A stretch of DNA of 64,000 nt, taken from assembly GCF_025717605.1 (NCBI RefSeq), contig NZ_JAJIRQ010000003.1, positions 248,001-312,000 on the forward strand. The letters run 5' to 3'. Position numbers and translations under genes: made by a program. The notes under the pieces were generated by a model. The model saw nothing but the letters and a program-made list of their open reading frames with translations, had not been told where the DNA came from and searched no databases. The stretch's first letter is position 1; each line of letters begins with the position of its first letter. Of the stretch, positions 44,311 to 53,720 are shown piece after piece. The stretch comes from Paucibacter sp. TC2R-5 (GTDB taxonomy: Bacteria > Pseudomonadota > Gammaproteobacteria > Burkholderiales > Burkholderiaceae_C).

Positions 44311-45015
44311 ATGGCTTTGCATGGCTTGTTGATTGACTTCCTGCCCAGCCTGCTCGAAGGGGCAGTGGTCACGCTCAGCGTGGCCCTGACCTCGATGACG
44401 ATGGCGATGACCCTGGGGCTGCTGGGCGCTTTGGCCAAATTGTCCAAATGGCGCTTTGCACGCGGCCTGGCCTATCTCTACACCACCTTGATTCGCGGCG
44501 TGCCCGATCTGGTCTTGATGCTCTTGATTTTCTACGGCGGCCAGATCGCCTTGAACGACGCCTTGATGGCGCTGGGCCACGAGGAATATGTCGACATCAA
44601 CCCCTATGTGGCCGGAGTGCTGACGATTGGTTTCATCTTCGGCGCCTACCTGACCGAGGCCTTTCGCGGCGCTTTTCTGGCCGTGCCGCCGGGCCAGCGC
44701 GAGGCCGGTCTGGCCTTTGGCCTGAGCAACTGGCAGATTGCCTACCGGATCACGCTGCCGCAGATGTTTCGCCACGCGCTGCCGGGCTTGTCCAACAACT
44801 GGCTGGTGCTGATCAAGAGCACGGCCATCGTGTCGGTGATCGGCTTGTCTGACTTGATGACACGCGGCCAGCAAGCGGCCGGCTCGACGCGCGAGCCCTT
44901 TATGTTCTATCTGGCGGTGGCCTTGATCTATTTGCTCTTCACCACGGCGTCCGAGTTTTTGTTCAGCTGGCTGGAGCGGCGCTTCTCGATCGGCGTGCGA
45001 AAGAACGCGCTATGA
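44311..45015 (+). CDS. aotQ: Arginine/ornithine ABC transporter permease (AotQ/HisQ-like)
   Basis: This is a 234-residue inner-membrane permease of the HisMQ family with about five helices. The EAA loop that contacts the ATPase reads EAFRGAFLAVPPGQREAGLA followed by FGLSNWQIAYRITLPQMF. Its stop overlaps the next permease start by ATGA. It forms a heterodimer with the AotM-like protein. Confidence 0.9.
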   Translation: MALHGLLIDFLPSLLEGAVVTLSVALTSMTMAMTLGLLGALAKLSKWRFARGLAYLYTTLIRGVPDLVLMLLIFYGGQIALNDALMALGHEEYVDINPYVAGVLTIGFIFGAYLTEAFRGAFLAVPPGQREAGLAFGLSNWQIAYRITLPQMFRHALPGLSNNWLVLIKSTAIVSVIGLSDLMTRGQQAAGSTREPFMFYLAVALIYLLFTTASEFLFSWLERRFSIGVRKNAL

Positions 45016-45698
45016 GCCTGGACGTTATCTTCGAAAACCTGCCGATCTATTTGAGCGGTGCCTGGACGACCTTCCAGCTGCTGCTGATCTCGCTGCTGCT
45101 GGGTCTGCTGTTCGCCATTCCCCTGGGTGTCTTGCGCAGCTTTCGCGGCAGCCTGATCTCGCGTGCGATCTGGGTCTACACCTATGTGTTTCGCGGCACG
45201 CCGATGCTGGTGCAGCTGTTCCTGATCTATTACGGCCTGGCCCAGTTCGAAGCGGTGCAGCAAAGCGCCCTCTGGCCGCTCTTGAGCTCGGCCTGGTTTT
45301 GCGCCTGCCTGGCCTTTGTGCTCAACACCTGCGCCTACACGACCGAAATCATTGCCGGCTCGATCAAGGCGCTGCCGGCCGGCGAAATCGAGGCGGCCAA
45401 GTCCATAGGCATGAGCCGCTGGGTGATGTTTCGCCGCATCATCTTGCCCTCGGCGCTGCGCCGCTCGCTGCCCGCTTACAGCAATGAGGCGATCTTCATG
45501 CTGCACGGCACTTCACTGGCCAGCATCGTCACCATTCTTGACCTGACCGGTGCGGCCAGAGTCGTCAACTCGACCCACTACATCCCCTTTGCAGCCTTCA
45601 TCACGGCGGCAGTTTTCTATTTCTTGATGACGCTGACGCTGGTCGGACTCTTCCACAAGGCCGAGGCCCGCTGGCTCAAGCCCTTGATGCCGCGCTGA
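45012..45698 (+). CDS. aotM: Arginine/ornithine ABC transporter permease (AotM/HisM-like)
   Basis: This is a 228-residue permease, partner of AotQ. Helices frame YVFRGTPMLVQLFLIYYGL, the typical HisM segment, and the EAA loop reads GSIKALPAGEIEAAKSIGMS followed by RWVMFRRIILPSALR. Its start overlaps aotQ by four bases. It is followed after 28 bp by the aspartoacylase-like gene. Confidence 0.9.
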   Translation: MSLDVIFENLPIYLSGAWTTFQLLLISLLLGLLFAIPLGVLRSFRGSLISRAIWVYTYVFRGTPMLVQLFLIYYGLAQFEAVQQSALWPLLSSAWFCACLAFVLNTCAYTTEIIAGSIKALPAGEIEAAKSIGMSRWVMFRRIILPSALRRSLPAYSNEAIFMLHGTSLASIVTILDLTGAARVVNSTHYIPFAAFITAAVFYFLMTLTLVGLFHKAEARWLKPLMPR

Positions 45699-45726
45699 AG
45701 CCCGCCACAATCATTTTCTGAATTCG

Positions 45727-46842
45727 ATGCAAATCCAAAAACATCTGCTGCTTTCGCCCGCGCCCGGCACCCAACGCGAGCTGCTCTCGCTGCATTACGG
45801 CCAAACCGGCGGGCCCAAGGCCTACATCCAAGCTTCGCTGCATGCCGATGAATTGCCCGGCATGCTGGTGGCCCATCATCTGCGCCTGAAGTTGAATGCC
45901 TTGCAGGCCGCCGGGCGGATCAGCGGCGAGATCATCCTGGTGCCCATGGCCAACCCCATCGGCCTGTCGCAGTACGCCTTGCACATGCATATGGGCCGCT
46001 TTGAGGCCACTACCGGCGAGAACTTCAACCGCCATTACCCCGACCAAATCGACACCGCCGCCCTGGCCGCCGAGCCCGAGCTGGGCAGCGATGCGGCGCG
46101 TAACGTGCAGGTTTTGCGGCGCGAATTGAAGAAGGCCGTCACTGCGGCCGAGGCCGACACCGAGCTGAAGTCGCTGCGCCGCACGCTGATGGCGCTGTCT
46201 TGCGACGCCGACATCGTTCTGGACCTGCACTGCGACGCGCAGGCCGTCATGCATCTCTATACCGAAACACCTTGCTGGCCCGAATGCGAGGCGCTGGCGC
46301 GTTATCTCGGCGCACGCGTGACACTGCTGGCGCAGGACTCGGGCGACAGCCCTTTTGACGAAGCCTGCTCGCAGGTCTGGTGGAAATGGGCCAAGCGCTT
46401 TGAGGACCGCTTCCCTGTTCCCCAGGCTTGCCTGGCCGTCACGGTCGAGCTCCGCGGTGCGGCCGATGTCGAGCATGGACTGGCCGAGGCCGACGCGCAA
46501 AACATCATTAATTTCCTCTGCCACCGTGGGCTGATCAGCGGTGCAGCAGCGCCCATGCCCGCCGCCGTGGGCGACGCGCGGCCGCTGGCCGGCTGCATGC
46601 CGATCAAGGCCGAAACAGCCGGTGTGCTGACCTTTTTGCGCCAGGCCGGCGAGACCGTCAAAGCGGGCGATGTGCTGGCGCATGTGATTTGCCCCTTGAG
46701 CGGCGCTGTGGCCGAGCTGAAAAGCCCAGTCGACGGGCTGTTTTTCGCGCGGGACTTTGTGCGCTTCGCCAGCGCCGGCATGAAGGTCGCCAAGGTCGCA
46801 GGCCGCGAGGCTTTGCGCAGCGGCAAACTATTGGGTGCATGA
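45727..46842 (+). CDS. aotO: AotO-like succinylglutamate desuccinylase/aspartoacylase family protein
   Basis: This is a 371-residue M14-type zinc carboxypeptidase-fold protein. Zinc motif: [11 protein letters not shown] (His and Glu ligands) and the later [15 protein letters not shown] (His). The usual catalytic Glu is in [13 protein letters not shown]. The C-terminal ~80 residues form a lipoyl-like beta barrel ([20 protein letters not shown]). Position inside an arginine/ornithine transport operon is exactly that of P. aeruginosa AotO, whose exact reaction is not established. Family members remove acyl groups from amino acid derivatives, so it may process an N-acylated substrate. The ATPase start lies 2 bp downstream. 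Confidence 0.87.
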   Translation: MQIQKHLLLSPAPGTQRELLSLHYGQTGGPKAYIQASLHADELPGMLVAHHLRLKLNALQAAGRISGEIILVPMANPIGLSQYALHMHMGRFEATTGENFNRHYPDQIDTAALAAEPELGSDAARNVQVLRRELKKAVTAAEADTELKSLRRTLMALSCDADIVLDLHCDAQAVMHLYTETPCWPECEALARYLGARVTLLAQDSGDSPFDEACSQVWWKWAKRFEDRFPVPQACLAVTVELRGAADVEHGLAEADAQNIINFLCHRGLISGAAAPMPAAVGDARPLAGCMPIKAETAGVLTFLRQAGETVKAGDVLAHVICPLSGAVAELKSPVDGLFFARDFVRFASAGMKVAKVAGREALRSGKLLGA

Positions 46843-46843
46843 G

Positions 46844-47614
<771 letters not shown>

Positions 47615-47615
47615 C

Positions 47616-48329
47616 TCAGCCGCCGGAGCGCAAGACTTCCAAGACTTCGGAGCGGAATTCACGCTGGTACAAGATGAAGATCACGCCCGCGGTCGAGCAC
47701 ATAAAGGCCCAGGGCGAGAAGAACCAGGCCACCACGGCGAAGGACAGATAGTAGGAGCGCAGGCCGTCATTGAAGGTTTCGGCGGCCAGGCCCATCACGC
47801 GGCCAGCGCGGTCGGCGAACTCGTCACGCGAGGCATCCCCGCGCTCAAAAACCTCGCTGTCCGGGGCGGCGCCCACCAGCAAGGCCCCGAAGGTGTATTG
47901 CCGCATGCTCCAGGTGAAGCGGAAAAAAGCGTAGACAAAAATCGCCGTCAGCAGCACCAGCTTGAACTCAAACACCAGCTCCGAGGTACGGGCCGCAAAG
48001 GGCAGGTCCGCCACCATCGCAGAGGCTTTCTCGCCCGCGCCCAGCATCGCGAGCAAACCGCCGATGATCAGAATCGTCGTCGACGCAAAAAAGGACGGGC
48101 TGGTGGACATGTTCTGCACCACCACGCCGTCTATCACCCGCACCTCCCGGAACGTCGCCTGGTACATCCAGCGCCAGCGCTCGCGGTTGGTGGCGGCCAG
48201 CAAGGAGCCGTCAAACTGCGAACGCCTGCTGGCGAAGCTGACGTAGCCCATCCAAGCAGTGAAGAAACCGATCAGGGCCAGCCAATCGGCCAGGGGTAGG
48301 AAGGCCAGCGCCTTCAGCATCTCGTTCAT
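47616..48329 (-). CDS. DUF599 family membrane protein
   Basis: This is a 237-residue protein with four hydrophobic segments and the DUF599 layout (LADWLALIGFFTAWMGYVSF, then NRERWRWMYQATFREVRVID, ALLVGAAPDS, and YYLSFAVVAWFFSPWAFMCS). Function unknown. It converges on aotP with one base between stops and lies 33 bp downstream of the pirin gene on the same strand, so it might be cotranscribed with pirin. Confidence 0.85.
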   Translation of the reverse strand: MNEMLKALAFLPLADWLALIGFFTAWMGYVSFASRRSQFDGSLLAATNRERWRWMYQATFREVRVIDGVVVQNMSTSPSFFASTTILIIGGLLAMLGAGEKASAMVADLPFAARTSELVFEFKLVLLTAIFVYAFFRFTWSMRQYTFGALLVGAAPDSEVFERGDASRDEFADRAGRVMGLAAETFNDGLRSYYLSFAVVAWFFSPWAFMCSTAGVIFILYQREFRSEVLEVLRSGG

Positions 48330-48362
48330 GGGGCAGATCTAGCGTCTCAGAAGGAACGCATA

Positions 48363-49082
48363 TTAAGCCGCCAGATCAAACACCAGAACCTCGGCGCCCT
48401 GCCCGCCCTCCAAAACCAGCTTGTTCTCCGCACTGATTTGCAAAGCGTCACCCGCTTGCAAAGCCTGGCCGTTGACCACCAAGCTGCCGCGCACCAGATG
48501 CACATAGCTGATCCGCCCTGGCGCCAAGGCCAATTCCGCACGCTCAGTGCCCTCGAACAAACCGGCATACAAACGGGCATCGGCGTTGAGGGTCACCGAG
48601 CCAGCGGCGCCGTCGCCGGAGGCGATCAAGGCCAAACGCCCACGCTTGGCACCCGCAGTGAAATGCGCTTGCTCGTAGCTTGGGGCCACACCCAGGCGAT
48701 CGGGTTGAATCCATATCTGTAGAAAATGTGTTTCCTTGCCCTGGGCATGGTTGAACTCGCTGTGGCGCACGCCGCTGCCCGCGCTCATGCGCTGCACATC
48801 GCCGGGCCGAATGACGCCGGGGCCTTGATCGCCGGTGCCGGTGCCAATGCTGTCCTTGTGGGCCAACTCGCCTTCCAACACATAACTGATGATTTCCATA
48901 TCCCGGTGGCCATGGGTGCCAAAGCCGGTGCCTGCCGCAATGCGGTCTTCATTGATGACGCGCAGCGCGCCGAAGCCCATGCGTTTCTCGTTCACGTAGT
49001 CTGCGAAGGAGAAGCTATGAAAAGACTTCAACCAGCCATGGTCCGCATAGCCGCGTTGCGATGATTTGATCAGTTCAAGCAT
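48363..49082 (-). CDS. Pirin family protein (YhhW-like, possible quercetin 2,3-dioxygenase)
   Basis: This is a 239-residue bicupin. Metal ligands of the N-terminal cupin are visible: H57 and H59 (THGHRDMEIISYV), H107 and E109 (VRHSEFNH). The segment GPGVIRPGDVQRMSAGSGVR is diagnostic. E. coli YhhW cleaves quercetin in vitro, but the physiological substrate in bacteria is unclear. The start MLELIKSSQRGYADHGW is standard for the family. It is divergent from a LysR gene, a common arrangement for LysR control. Confidence 0.92.
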   Translation of the reverse strand: MLELIKSSQRGYADHGWLKSFHSFSFADYVNEKRMGFGALRVINEDRIAAGTGFGTHGHRDMEIISYVLEGELAHKDSIGTGTGDQGPGVIRPGDVQRMSAGSGVRHSEFNHAQGKETHFLQIWIQPDRLGVAPSYEQAHFTAGAKRGRLALIASGDGAAGSVTLNADARLYAGLFEGTERAELALAPGRISYVHLVRGSLVVNGQALQAGDALQISAENKLVLEGGQGAEVLVFDLAA

Positions 49083-49175
49083 TTTGATTCGTCTCCAGAG
49101 GCTGAATTCACCAAGTGGTGAGCAGGCATCCACTGTAAAAGCCGGCCGACAAGCCATCGTCTTACGGGCTTGATG

Positions 49176-49195
49176 TCATCATTCAAATAAGATGA
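49176..49195. promoter_or_regulatory. Inverted repeat between pirin and lysR, possible LysR binding site
   Basis: TCATC and GATGA are separated by 10 bp of AT-rich sequence in the 146-bp divergent region. Spacing and dyad are compatible with LysR-type operators, which are normally found between a LysR gene and its divergent target. Confidence 0.45.
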
Positions 49196-49228
49196 AGCTA
49201 CTTGCCTCAAATTGGCCCGAAGCACTGC

Positions 49229-50215
49229 ATGCATAGCCCCGAAAAACGCCGCGCCCTGACGCCCGAAGCCTTGATCATGATGGACACCATCGCCCGCAGC
49301 GGCAGCTTTGCGGCGGCCGCGCGCGAAATGGGCAAGGTGCCCTCGGCCTTGACCTATAGCGTGCGCCAGTTGGAAGAAGCGCTGGATGTGCTGCTGTTCG
49401 ACCGCCGCTCGCGCCAGGCCGAGCTGACCGCCGCCGGCCAAGAACTGTTGCTGGAAGGCCGGCGCCTGCTGGTGGAAATTGACGCCGTCGCCAACCGGGT
49501 GCGGCGCATTGCAACCGGCTGGGAGAGCGAATTGACCATTGCCGTCGACGACGCCGTCGCTCGCCGTGCGCTGTTTGACTTGATGGAAGCGTTTTACCAA
49601 GTGCCGTCCGGCCTGGACGGCAGCTCGGCGGGGCCACCCACGCGCCTGAAGCTGCGCGTGGAGGTGTTGTCGGGCACCTGGGAGGCCTTGATCTCGGGCC
49701 AGGCCGACTTGGCCATAGGCACCTCGGCGCAGCCGCCCGGTGCGGCCGTGCATTGCGAGCCTATGGGTGAAATGGAGATGGTTTTCTGTGTGGCACCTCA
49801 CCACCCGCTGGCGGGCGCCGCCGAGCCGCTGGCCGCCACCACCATGGCCAGCCACCGCATCGTTGCAGTGGCCGACACCGCACGCAGCCTGACACCCATG
49901 ACCATAGGCGTGATGCCGGGCCAGGAAGTGCTGACCCTGCCCTCGATGGCGGCCAAGCTGGAGGCCTTGTTGCGCGGCATGGGCTGCGGCAGCATGCCGC
50001 TGGAGATGGTGCGCCGCCATGTCGAGGCCGGCCGGCTGATCATCAAAGAGACCGCACAGGGCCGGCGCATTTTTCCGCTGCATTACGCCTGGCGCAACAC
50101 CTCGGCCGCCGGCGGCCAGCCGCCCGGCCGGGCCTTGGCCTGGTGGCTGAGCCAGCTGCAAAGCCCGACCACGCGACTGGCGCTGCTGGAGCAGCATGCG
50201 GGTCTGATCCTATGA
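49229..50215 (+). CDS. LysR family transcriptional regulator
   Basis: This is a 328-residue LysR-type regulator. The N-terminal winged HTH spans about residues 10-70 (IARSGSFAAAAREMGKVPSA, then SVRQLEEALDVLLFDRRSRQ), and the remainder is the PBP-like effector domain (for example DLAIGTSAQPPG). It is divergent from pirin, which it probably controls together with its own gene. The start chosen (MHSPEKRRALTPEAL) puts the HTH at the usual distance. The gene ends in a heptamer repeat. Confidence 0.93.
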   Translation: MHSPEKRRALTPEALIMMDTIARSGSFAAAAREMGKVPSALTYSVRQLEEALDVLLFDRRSRQAELTAAGQELLLEGRRLLVEIDAVANRVRRIATGWESELTIAVDDAVARRALFDLMEAFYQVPSGLDGSSAGPPTRLKLRVEVLSGTWEALISGQADLAIGTSAQPPGAAVHCEPMGEMEMVFCVAPHHPLAGAAEPLAATTMASHRIVAVADTARSLTPMTIGVMPGQEVLTLPSMAAKLEALLRGMGCGSMPLEMVRRHVEAGRLIIKETAQGRRIFPLHYAWRNTSAAGGQPPGRALAWWLSQLQSPTTRLALLEQHAGLIL

Positions 50216-50234
50216 GCTGTGAACTGTGAGCTGT
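50214..50234. repeat. Heptamer tandem repeat GARCTGT x3
   Basis: GAGCTGT, GAACTGT and GAGCTGT follow one another and overlap the LysR stop codon. No function is apparent. It is located 21 bp before the gluQRS start. Confidence 0.55.
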
Positions 50235-50255
50235 GAATAGCACGCTGCCCTGAAG

Positions 50256-51206
50256 ATGTACATCGGCCGCTTTGCCCCCTCGCCCACCGGCCCGCTGCAT
50301 GCCGGCTCCTTGGTCGCTGCCTTGGCCAGCTGGCTCGACGCACGCGCGCACGGTGGACGCTGGCTGATCCGCATCGAGGACGTGGACGGGCCGCGCTGCC
50401 CGCCCGGCACGGACCGCCTGATCCTCGATCAACTCGCGCAATGCGGCCTGCACCCGGACGAACCGCCGCTGTGGCAATCAGCGCGCGGCGCGCTGTACGA
50501 GCAGGCCTTGCGCACGCTGCAGCTGAGTGGCTGGGCTTACGGATGCGCCTGCTCGCGCAAGCAGATTGCCGAAGCCTTGCAGGCTCAAGGGCTGCACAGC
50601 GAGCGCCATGGTGAGCTGGTCTATCCTGGCACCTGCCGCACTGGCTTGCATGGCCAAGCCGCGCGGGCCTGGCGCCTGCGCAGTACGGCTGTCTTGGCAG
50701 GCACGGAGGACCTGACCCTGAACTGGCTAGACCGGCGCATGGGCTCCCAAACGCAGAATCTAAGTAAGGAGGTCGGCGACTTTGTGCTCAAGCGCGCCGA
50801 CGGCCTGTGGGCCTATCAGTTGGCGGTGGTCGTCGACGACGCGGCCCAAGGCATCACCGACATCGTGCGCGGCGCGGATCTGGCCGACAACACGCCGCGC
50901 CAGATCCGGCTGCAGCAATTGCTTGGCCTGCCAACACCGCGATATCTGCACACGCCACTGGTGCTGGGCGCGGACGGCAGCAAGCTGTCCAAGCAAAACG
51001 GCGCGGCCGCACTTGAGCTGGGGGATGCGGCGCTGGCCTTGCGCTTGGCGGCAAGTGTGTTGGGCTTGCAAGTCACGGGCGGCACGGTGGCCGAGGTGCT
51101 GGCTCAAGCTCTTGAGCGCTGGCAGGCCAGTTTTGGTGGCATGATGCCGGCCACAGCGGCGGCAAAAAGCTCAAGCCTGTCTAAACATTTGAAGGAAATT
51201 CCATGA
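50256..51206 (+). CDS. gluQ: Glutamyl-Q tRNA(Asp) synthetase (GluQRS)
   Basis: This is a 316-residue truncated glutamyl-tRNA synthetase paralogue that attaches glutamate to queuosine-34 of tRNA(Asp). Class I motifs are present: the HIGH-like [15 protein letters not shown] and the KMSKS-like SKLSKQNG. A zinc knuckle-like cluster reads [10 protein letters not shown] followed by YPGTCR. The anticodon-binding domain of true GluRS is missing, as expected. Its stop overlaps the FKBP start by four bases. Confidence 0.94.
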   Translation: MYIGRFAPSPTGPLHAGSLVAALASWLDARAHGGRWLIRIEDVDGPRCPPGTDRLILDQLAQCGLHPDEPPLWQSARGALYEQALRTLQLSGWAYGCACSRKQIAEALQAQGLHSERHGELVYPGTCRTGLHGQAARAWRLRSTAVLAGTEDLTLNWLDRRMGSQTQNLSKEVGDFVLKRADGLWAYQLAVVVDDAAQGITDIVRGADLADNTPRQIRLQQLLGLPTPRYLHTPLVLGADGSKLSKQNGAAALELGDAALALRLAASVLGLQVTGGTVAEVLAQALERWQASFGGMMPATAAAKSSSLSKHLKEIP

Positions 51207-51925
51207 TTACCACCCCAAGCGGCCTGCAGATCGACGACACCGTAGAGGGCACAGGCGCGGTCGCCAAGTCCGGCCACGATGTGTCCGTGCATTACACCGG
51301 CTGGCTGTTCAAAGACGGCGTCAAGGGCCAGAAGTTCGACTCCAGCAAAGACCGTGGCCAGCCCTTCAAGTTCGAACTCGACGGCGGCATGGTCATCCGT
51401 GGCTGGGACGAAGGCGTGCAAGGCATGAAGATCGGCGGCAGCCGCACCCTGATCATCCCGCCCGAGCTGGGCTATGGCGCGCGCGGCGCGGGCGGTGCGA
51501 TTCCTCCCAACGCCACGCTGATTTTTGAAGTGGAACTGCTGGGCCTGAGCGGCGGTGAGCAAGCCATTGAGCTGAACCTGACGAGCAATCCGAGCGGACT
51601 GCAGTATGAAGACACCGAAGTCGGCACGGGCCTGGAGGCCAAAGCCGGCCAGCGCGTCACCGTGCACTACACCGGCTGGTTGTTCAAGAATGGCAACAAG
51701 GGCAAGAAGTTCGACTCCAGCAAGGACCGCGGCGACCCCTTCCGCTTTGCGCTGGGCGGCGGTGAAGTAATTCGCGGCTGGGACGAAGGCGTGCAAGGCA
51801 TGAAGGTGGGCGGCACCCGCATGCTGGTGATCCCGGCCGATATGGGCTACGGTGCGCGCGGCGCCGGCGGCGTGATTCCGCCCAATGCCACGCTGCTGTT
51901 TGAAGTGGAATTGCTGGCGGTTTAA
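51203..51925 (+). CDS. Tandem FKBP-type peptidyl-prolyl cis-trans isomerase
   Basis: This is a 240-residue cytoplasmic protein (no signal peptide) made of two FKBP domains, residues about 1-115 and 125-240. Both copies have [31 protein letters not shown], and a [16 protein letters not shown] segment, so both active sites look intact. At the DNA level a 30-base stretch (51401-51430) is identical to 51776-51805, an offset of 375 bp or 125 codons. Single-domain FKBPs of this type (about 118 residues) are the common form in Burkholderiales, so this is an internal duplication. It is translationally coupled to gluQRS and ends in a strong terminator. Confidence 0.93.
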   Translation: MITTPSGLQIDDTVEGTGAVAKSGHDVSVHYTGWLFKDGVKGQKFDSSKDRGQPFKFELDGGMVIRGWDEGVQGMKIGGSRTLIIPPELGYGARGAGGAIPPNATLIFEVELLGLSGGEQAIELNLTSNPSGLQYEDTEVGTGLEAKAGQRVTVHYTGWLFKNGNKGKKFDSSKDRGDPFRFALGGGEVIRGWDEGVQGMKVGGTRMLVIPADMGYGARGAGGVIPPNATLLFEVELLAV

Positions 51926-51946
51926 TTCGCCCCAGCGCCCCAAGTC

Positions 51947-51970
51947 AAGGCCCCGTTCGGGGCCTTTTTC
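51947..51970 (+). terminator. Rho-independent terminator after the tandem FKBP gene
   Basis: AAGGCCCC, a GTTC loop and GGGGCCTT make an 8-bp perfect stem, followed directly by TTTTTC. It ends the gluQRS-FKBP transcript 22 bp after the stop. Confidence 0.9.
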
Positions 51971-52027
51971 TATGGCTAAGCCGGCGCAGCAACCGTTTAG
52001 CATGGAAGCGACTGCAGGAGATCAGCC

Positions 52028-52786
52028 TTGAACCTACTCGACCTCGATCACCTCTTGCGCTACTGGACCGCCGAGCAATGGCAGGCCAATGTGTTGATGC
52101 TGTTCCACCTGCTGGGCGCAATGGTGCTGGGCTTGGTCTTGGGCTATGAGCGGGCCTTTCACGGCCGTGCCGCCGGCATGCGCACCTATGCGCTGGTCTG
52201 CATGGCCTCCACCGGCGTCATCATCCTCTTGGCCTACCCGCAGCAGTGGTACGGCGGCTTGCAAGGGGGCAGCGTGGCGCCGCATCTGTCCGACCCGACG
52301 CGGGTGATTCAAGGCATCGTGACCGGCATCGGCTTCCTGTGTGCCGGCGTGATCATGCGCGAAGGCATGAACATCAGCGGCCTGACCACCGCCGCTTCGC
52401 TCTGGGCCGCTTCGTCGATCGGCATCATGCTGGGCATGGGCTTTTACTTTGCCGCCATCATGCTGACCCTGCTGTGCGCCAGCCTGATGATGTGGGGCGC
52501 CAAGCTTGAGTCGCATCTGCCCTCGCACCCGGCCATCGCGGTGATGCTGCGCGGCGAGCCCCAACGCAAATTCGTACAACAAGAACTGGCCGAGTTCTGC
52601 GATGCCCTCGGGTTTCGCTTTGCGCCCGGCTCACTCAGCGTCACGCTGACGGGCGGCCAGGAAGAATGGCGCTTTGTCTGCACCGCCAAGCATAATTTTG
52701 GCGCTCAGACGCTGACGCGCTTTGCCAGCCGCGTCACCGAGGTGCCCGGCGTTGCCGAGTACCGGGTCACGCATGCGCGCAACTGA
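52028..52786 (+). CDS. MgtC/SapB family membrane protein
   Basis: This is a 252-residue protein with an N-terminal MgtC-like membrane domain: LLGAMVLGLVLGYERAFHGR, AAGMRTYALVCMASTGVIIL, VTGIGFLCAGVIMREGMNIS and GLTTAASLWAASSIGIMLGM are diagnostic. A cytoplasmic ACT-like C-terminal domain follows (about 165-252). The family is linked to Mg2+ limitation, acid pH and F-type ATPase regulation. The start is a TTG at 52028, supported by AGGAG 7 bases upstream; the first ATG would remove the initial helix. Confidence 0.9.
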   Translation: MNLLDLDHLLRYWTAEQWQANVLMLFHLLGAMVLGLVLGYERAFHGRAAGMRTYALVCMASTGVIILLAYPQQWYGGLQGGSVAPHLSDPTRVIQGIVTGIGFLCAGVIMREGMNISGLTTAASLWAASSIGIMLGMGFYFAAIMLTLLCASLMMWGAKLESHLPSHPAIAVMLRGEPQRKFVQQELAEFCDALGFRFAPGSLSVTLTGGQEEWRFVCTAKHNFGAQTLTRFASRVTEVPGVAEYRVTHARN

Positions 52787-52808
52787 GCTTGCCTCAAATG
52801 CCGGCCGC

Positions 52809-53597
52809 TTAGAAGACGCCCGCGTAGGCGCCGCCGTCCAGCAAGATGTTTTGCCCGGTCAGATAAGCGGCCTGCGCGCTGCACAACATCGCGCAGATGG
52901 CACCGAATTCGGCCGCCGTGCCAAAGCGCTGGGCGGGAATGGCGGCGCGGCGCTTGGCGGCAAAGTCATCGCTGGAAAGACCGGCCTTGGCTCCACCAGC
53001 AACCAAGGTCTTGTGAAGTCGCTCGGTATCAAAAGCACCGGGCAGCAAATTATTGATGGTCACATTGCGCCCGGCCAAGGCCGCTTGACGCGCCAGCCCG
53101 GCGACAAAGCCCGTTAGGCCAGACCGCGCGCCATTGCTCAGACCCAGCACATCGATGGGCGCCTTGACCGCGCCCGAGGTGATGTTGATGACGCGACCAA
53201 AGCCACGTTCGGCCATCGCATCCACCGTCGCCTTGATCAACTCGATCGGCGTCAGCATATTGGCGTCGATAGCGGCCAGCCAGGTCGCGCGGTCCCAGTC
53301 GCGAAAGTCACCCGGCGGCGGACCACCTGCGTTATTGATCAAGATGTCGACCTGGGGGCAGGCCGCCAGCGCCGCAGCCCTCGCCTCGGGCGTGGCGATG
53401 TCGCCGGCCACGCTGATCACTTGCACGGCAGGATTGAGCAGGCGCAGGCGCGCGGCCGTTGCGGTCAGTGCCTCCAGGCCGCGCGCGGTGATGACGACAT
53501 TGCAGCCCTCGCGCACCAGCGCCTCGGCGCAGCCCGCCCCCAAGCCCTTGCTCGCCGCACACACCAAGGCCCAGCGGCCGGTTAGTCCTAGATCCAT
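52809..53597 (-). CDS. SDR family oxidoreductase, divergent active site
   Basis: This is a 262-residue short-chain dehydrogenase/reductase fold protein. The cofactor motif is CAASKGLGAGCAEALVREG (about 13-31), and INNAGGPPPGDF is the NNAG motif. The usual YxxxK catalytic pair is missing: the equivalent region reads SGAVKAPIDVLGLSNGARSG, where Ser/Asn/Arg occupy the positions, as in a divergent SDR subgroup with unknown activity. The C-terminal LTGQNILLDGGAYAGVF is typical. The Shine-Dalgarno AAGGAG overlaps the edge of the inverted-repeat element upstream. Convergent with mgtC (22 bp). Confidence 0.88.
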   Translation of the reverse strand: MDLGLTGRWALVCAASKGLGAGCAEALVREGCNVVITARGLEALTATAARLRLLNPAVQVISVAGDIATPEARAAALAACPQVDILINNAGGPPPGDFRDWDRATWLAAIDANMLTPIELIKATVDAMAERGFGRVINITSGAVKAPIDVLGLSNGARSGLTGFVAGLARQAALAGRNVTINNLLPGAFDTERLHKTLVAGGAKAGLSSDDFAAKRRAAIPAQRFGTAAEFGAICAMLCSAQAAYLTGQNILLDGGAYAGVF

Positions 53598-53607
53598 CGC
53601 TTTCTCC

Positions 53608-53720
53608 TTAAGCAGGATTTACGCAAAATTGTTCCGGCTAGGCATGACGCCGTAGGCAGTACGCCTTGTACGACAAGGCGGCGGAACGACGTCGGGGCGG
53701 TTTTGCGTAAGTCCTATTAA
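53608..53720. mobile_element. MITE-like non-coding inverted-repeat element
   Basis: A 113-bp intergenic segment has near-perfect 15-bp terminal inverted repeats, AGGATTTACGCAAAA (53614-53628) and TTTTGCGTAAGTCCT (53701-53715), with one mismatch, and TTAA at both outer edges (53608-53611, 53717-53720). Inside are a second dyad (GTTCCG 53631-53636 with CGGAAC 53682-53687) and a central hairpin CGCCTTGT/ACAAGGCG (53662-53680). No ORF is inside. It abuts the SDR Shine-Dalgarno on one side and supplies the TAA stop of the EamA gene on the other. This looks like a non-autonomous transposable element or large REP-like structure; a transcriptional attenuator is the alternative. Confidence 0.6.
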
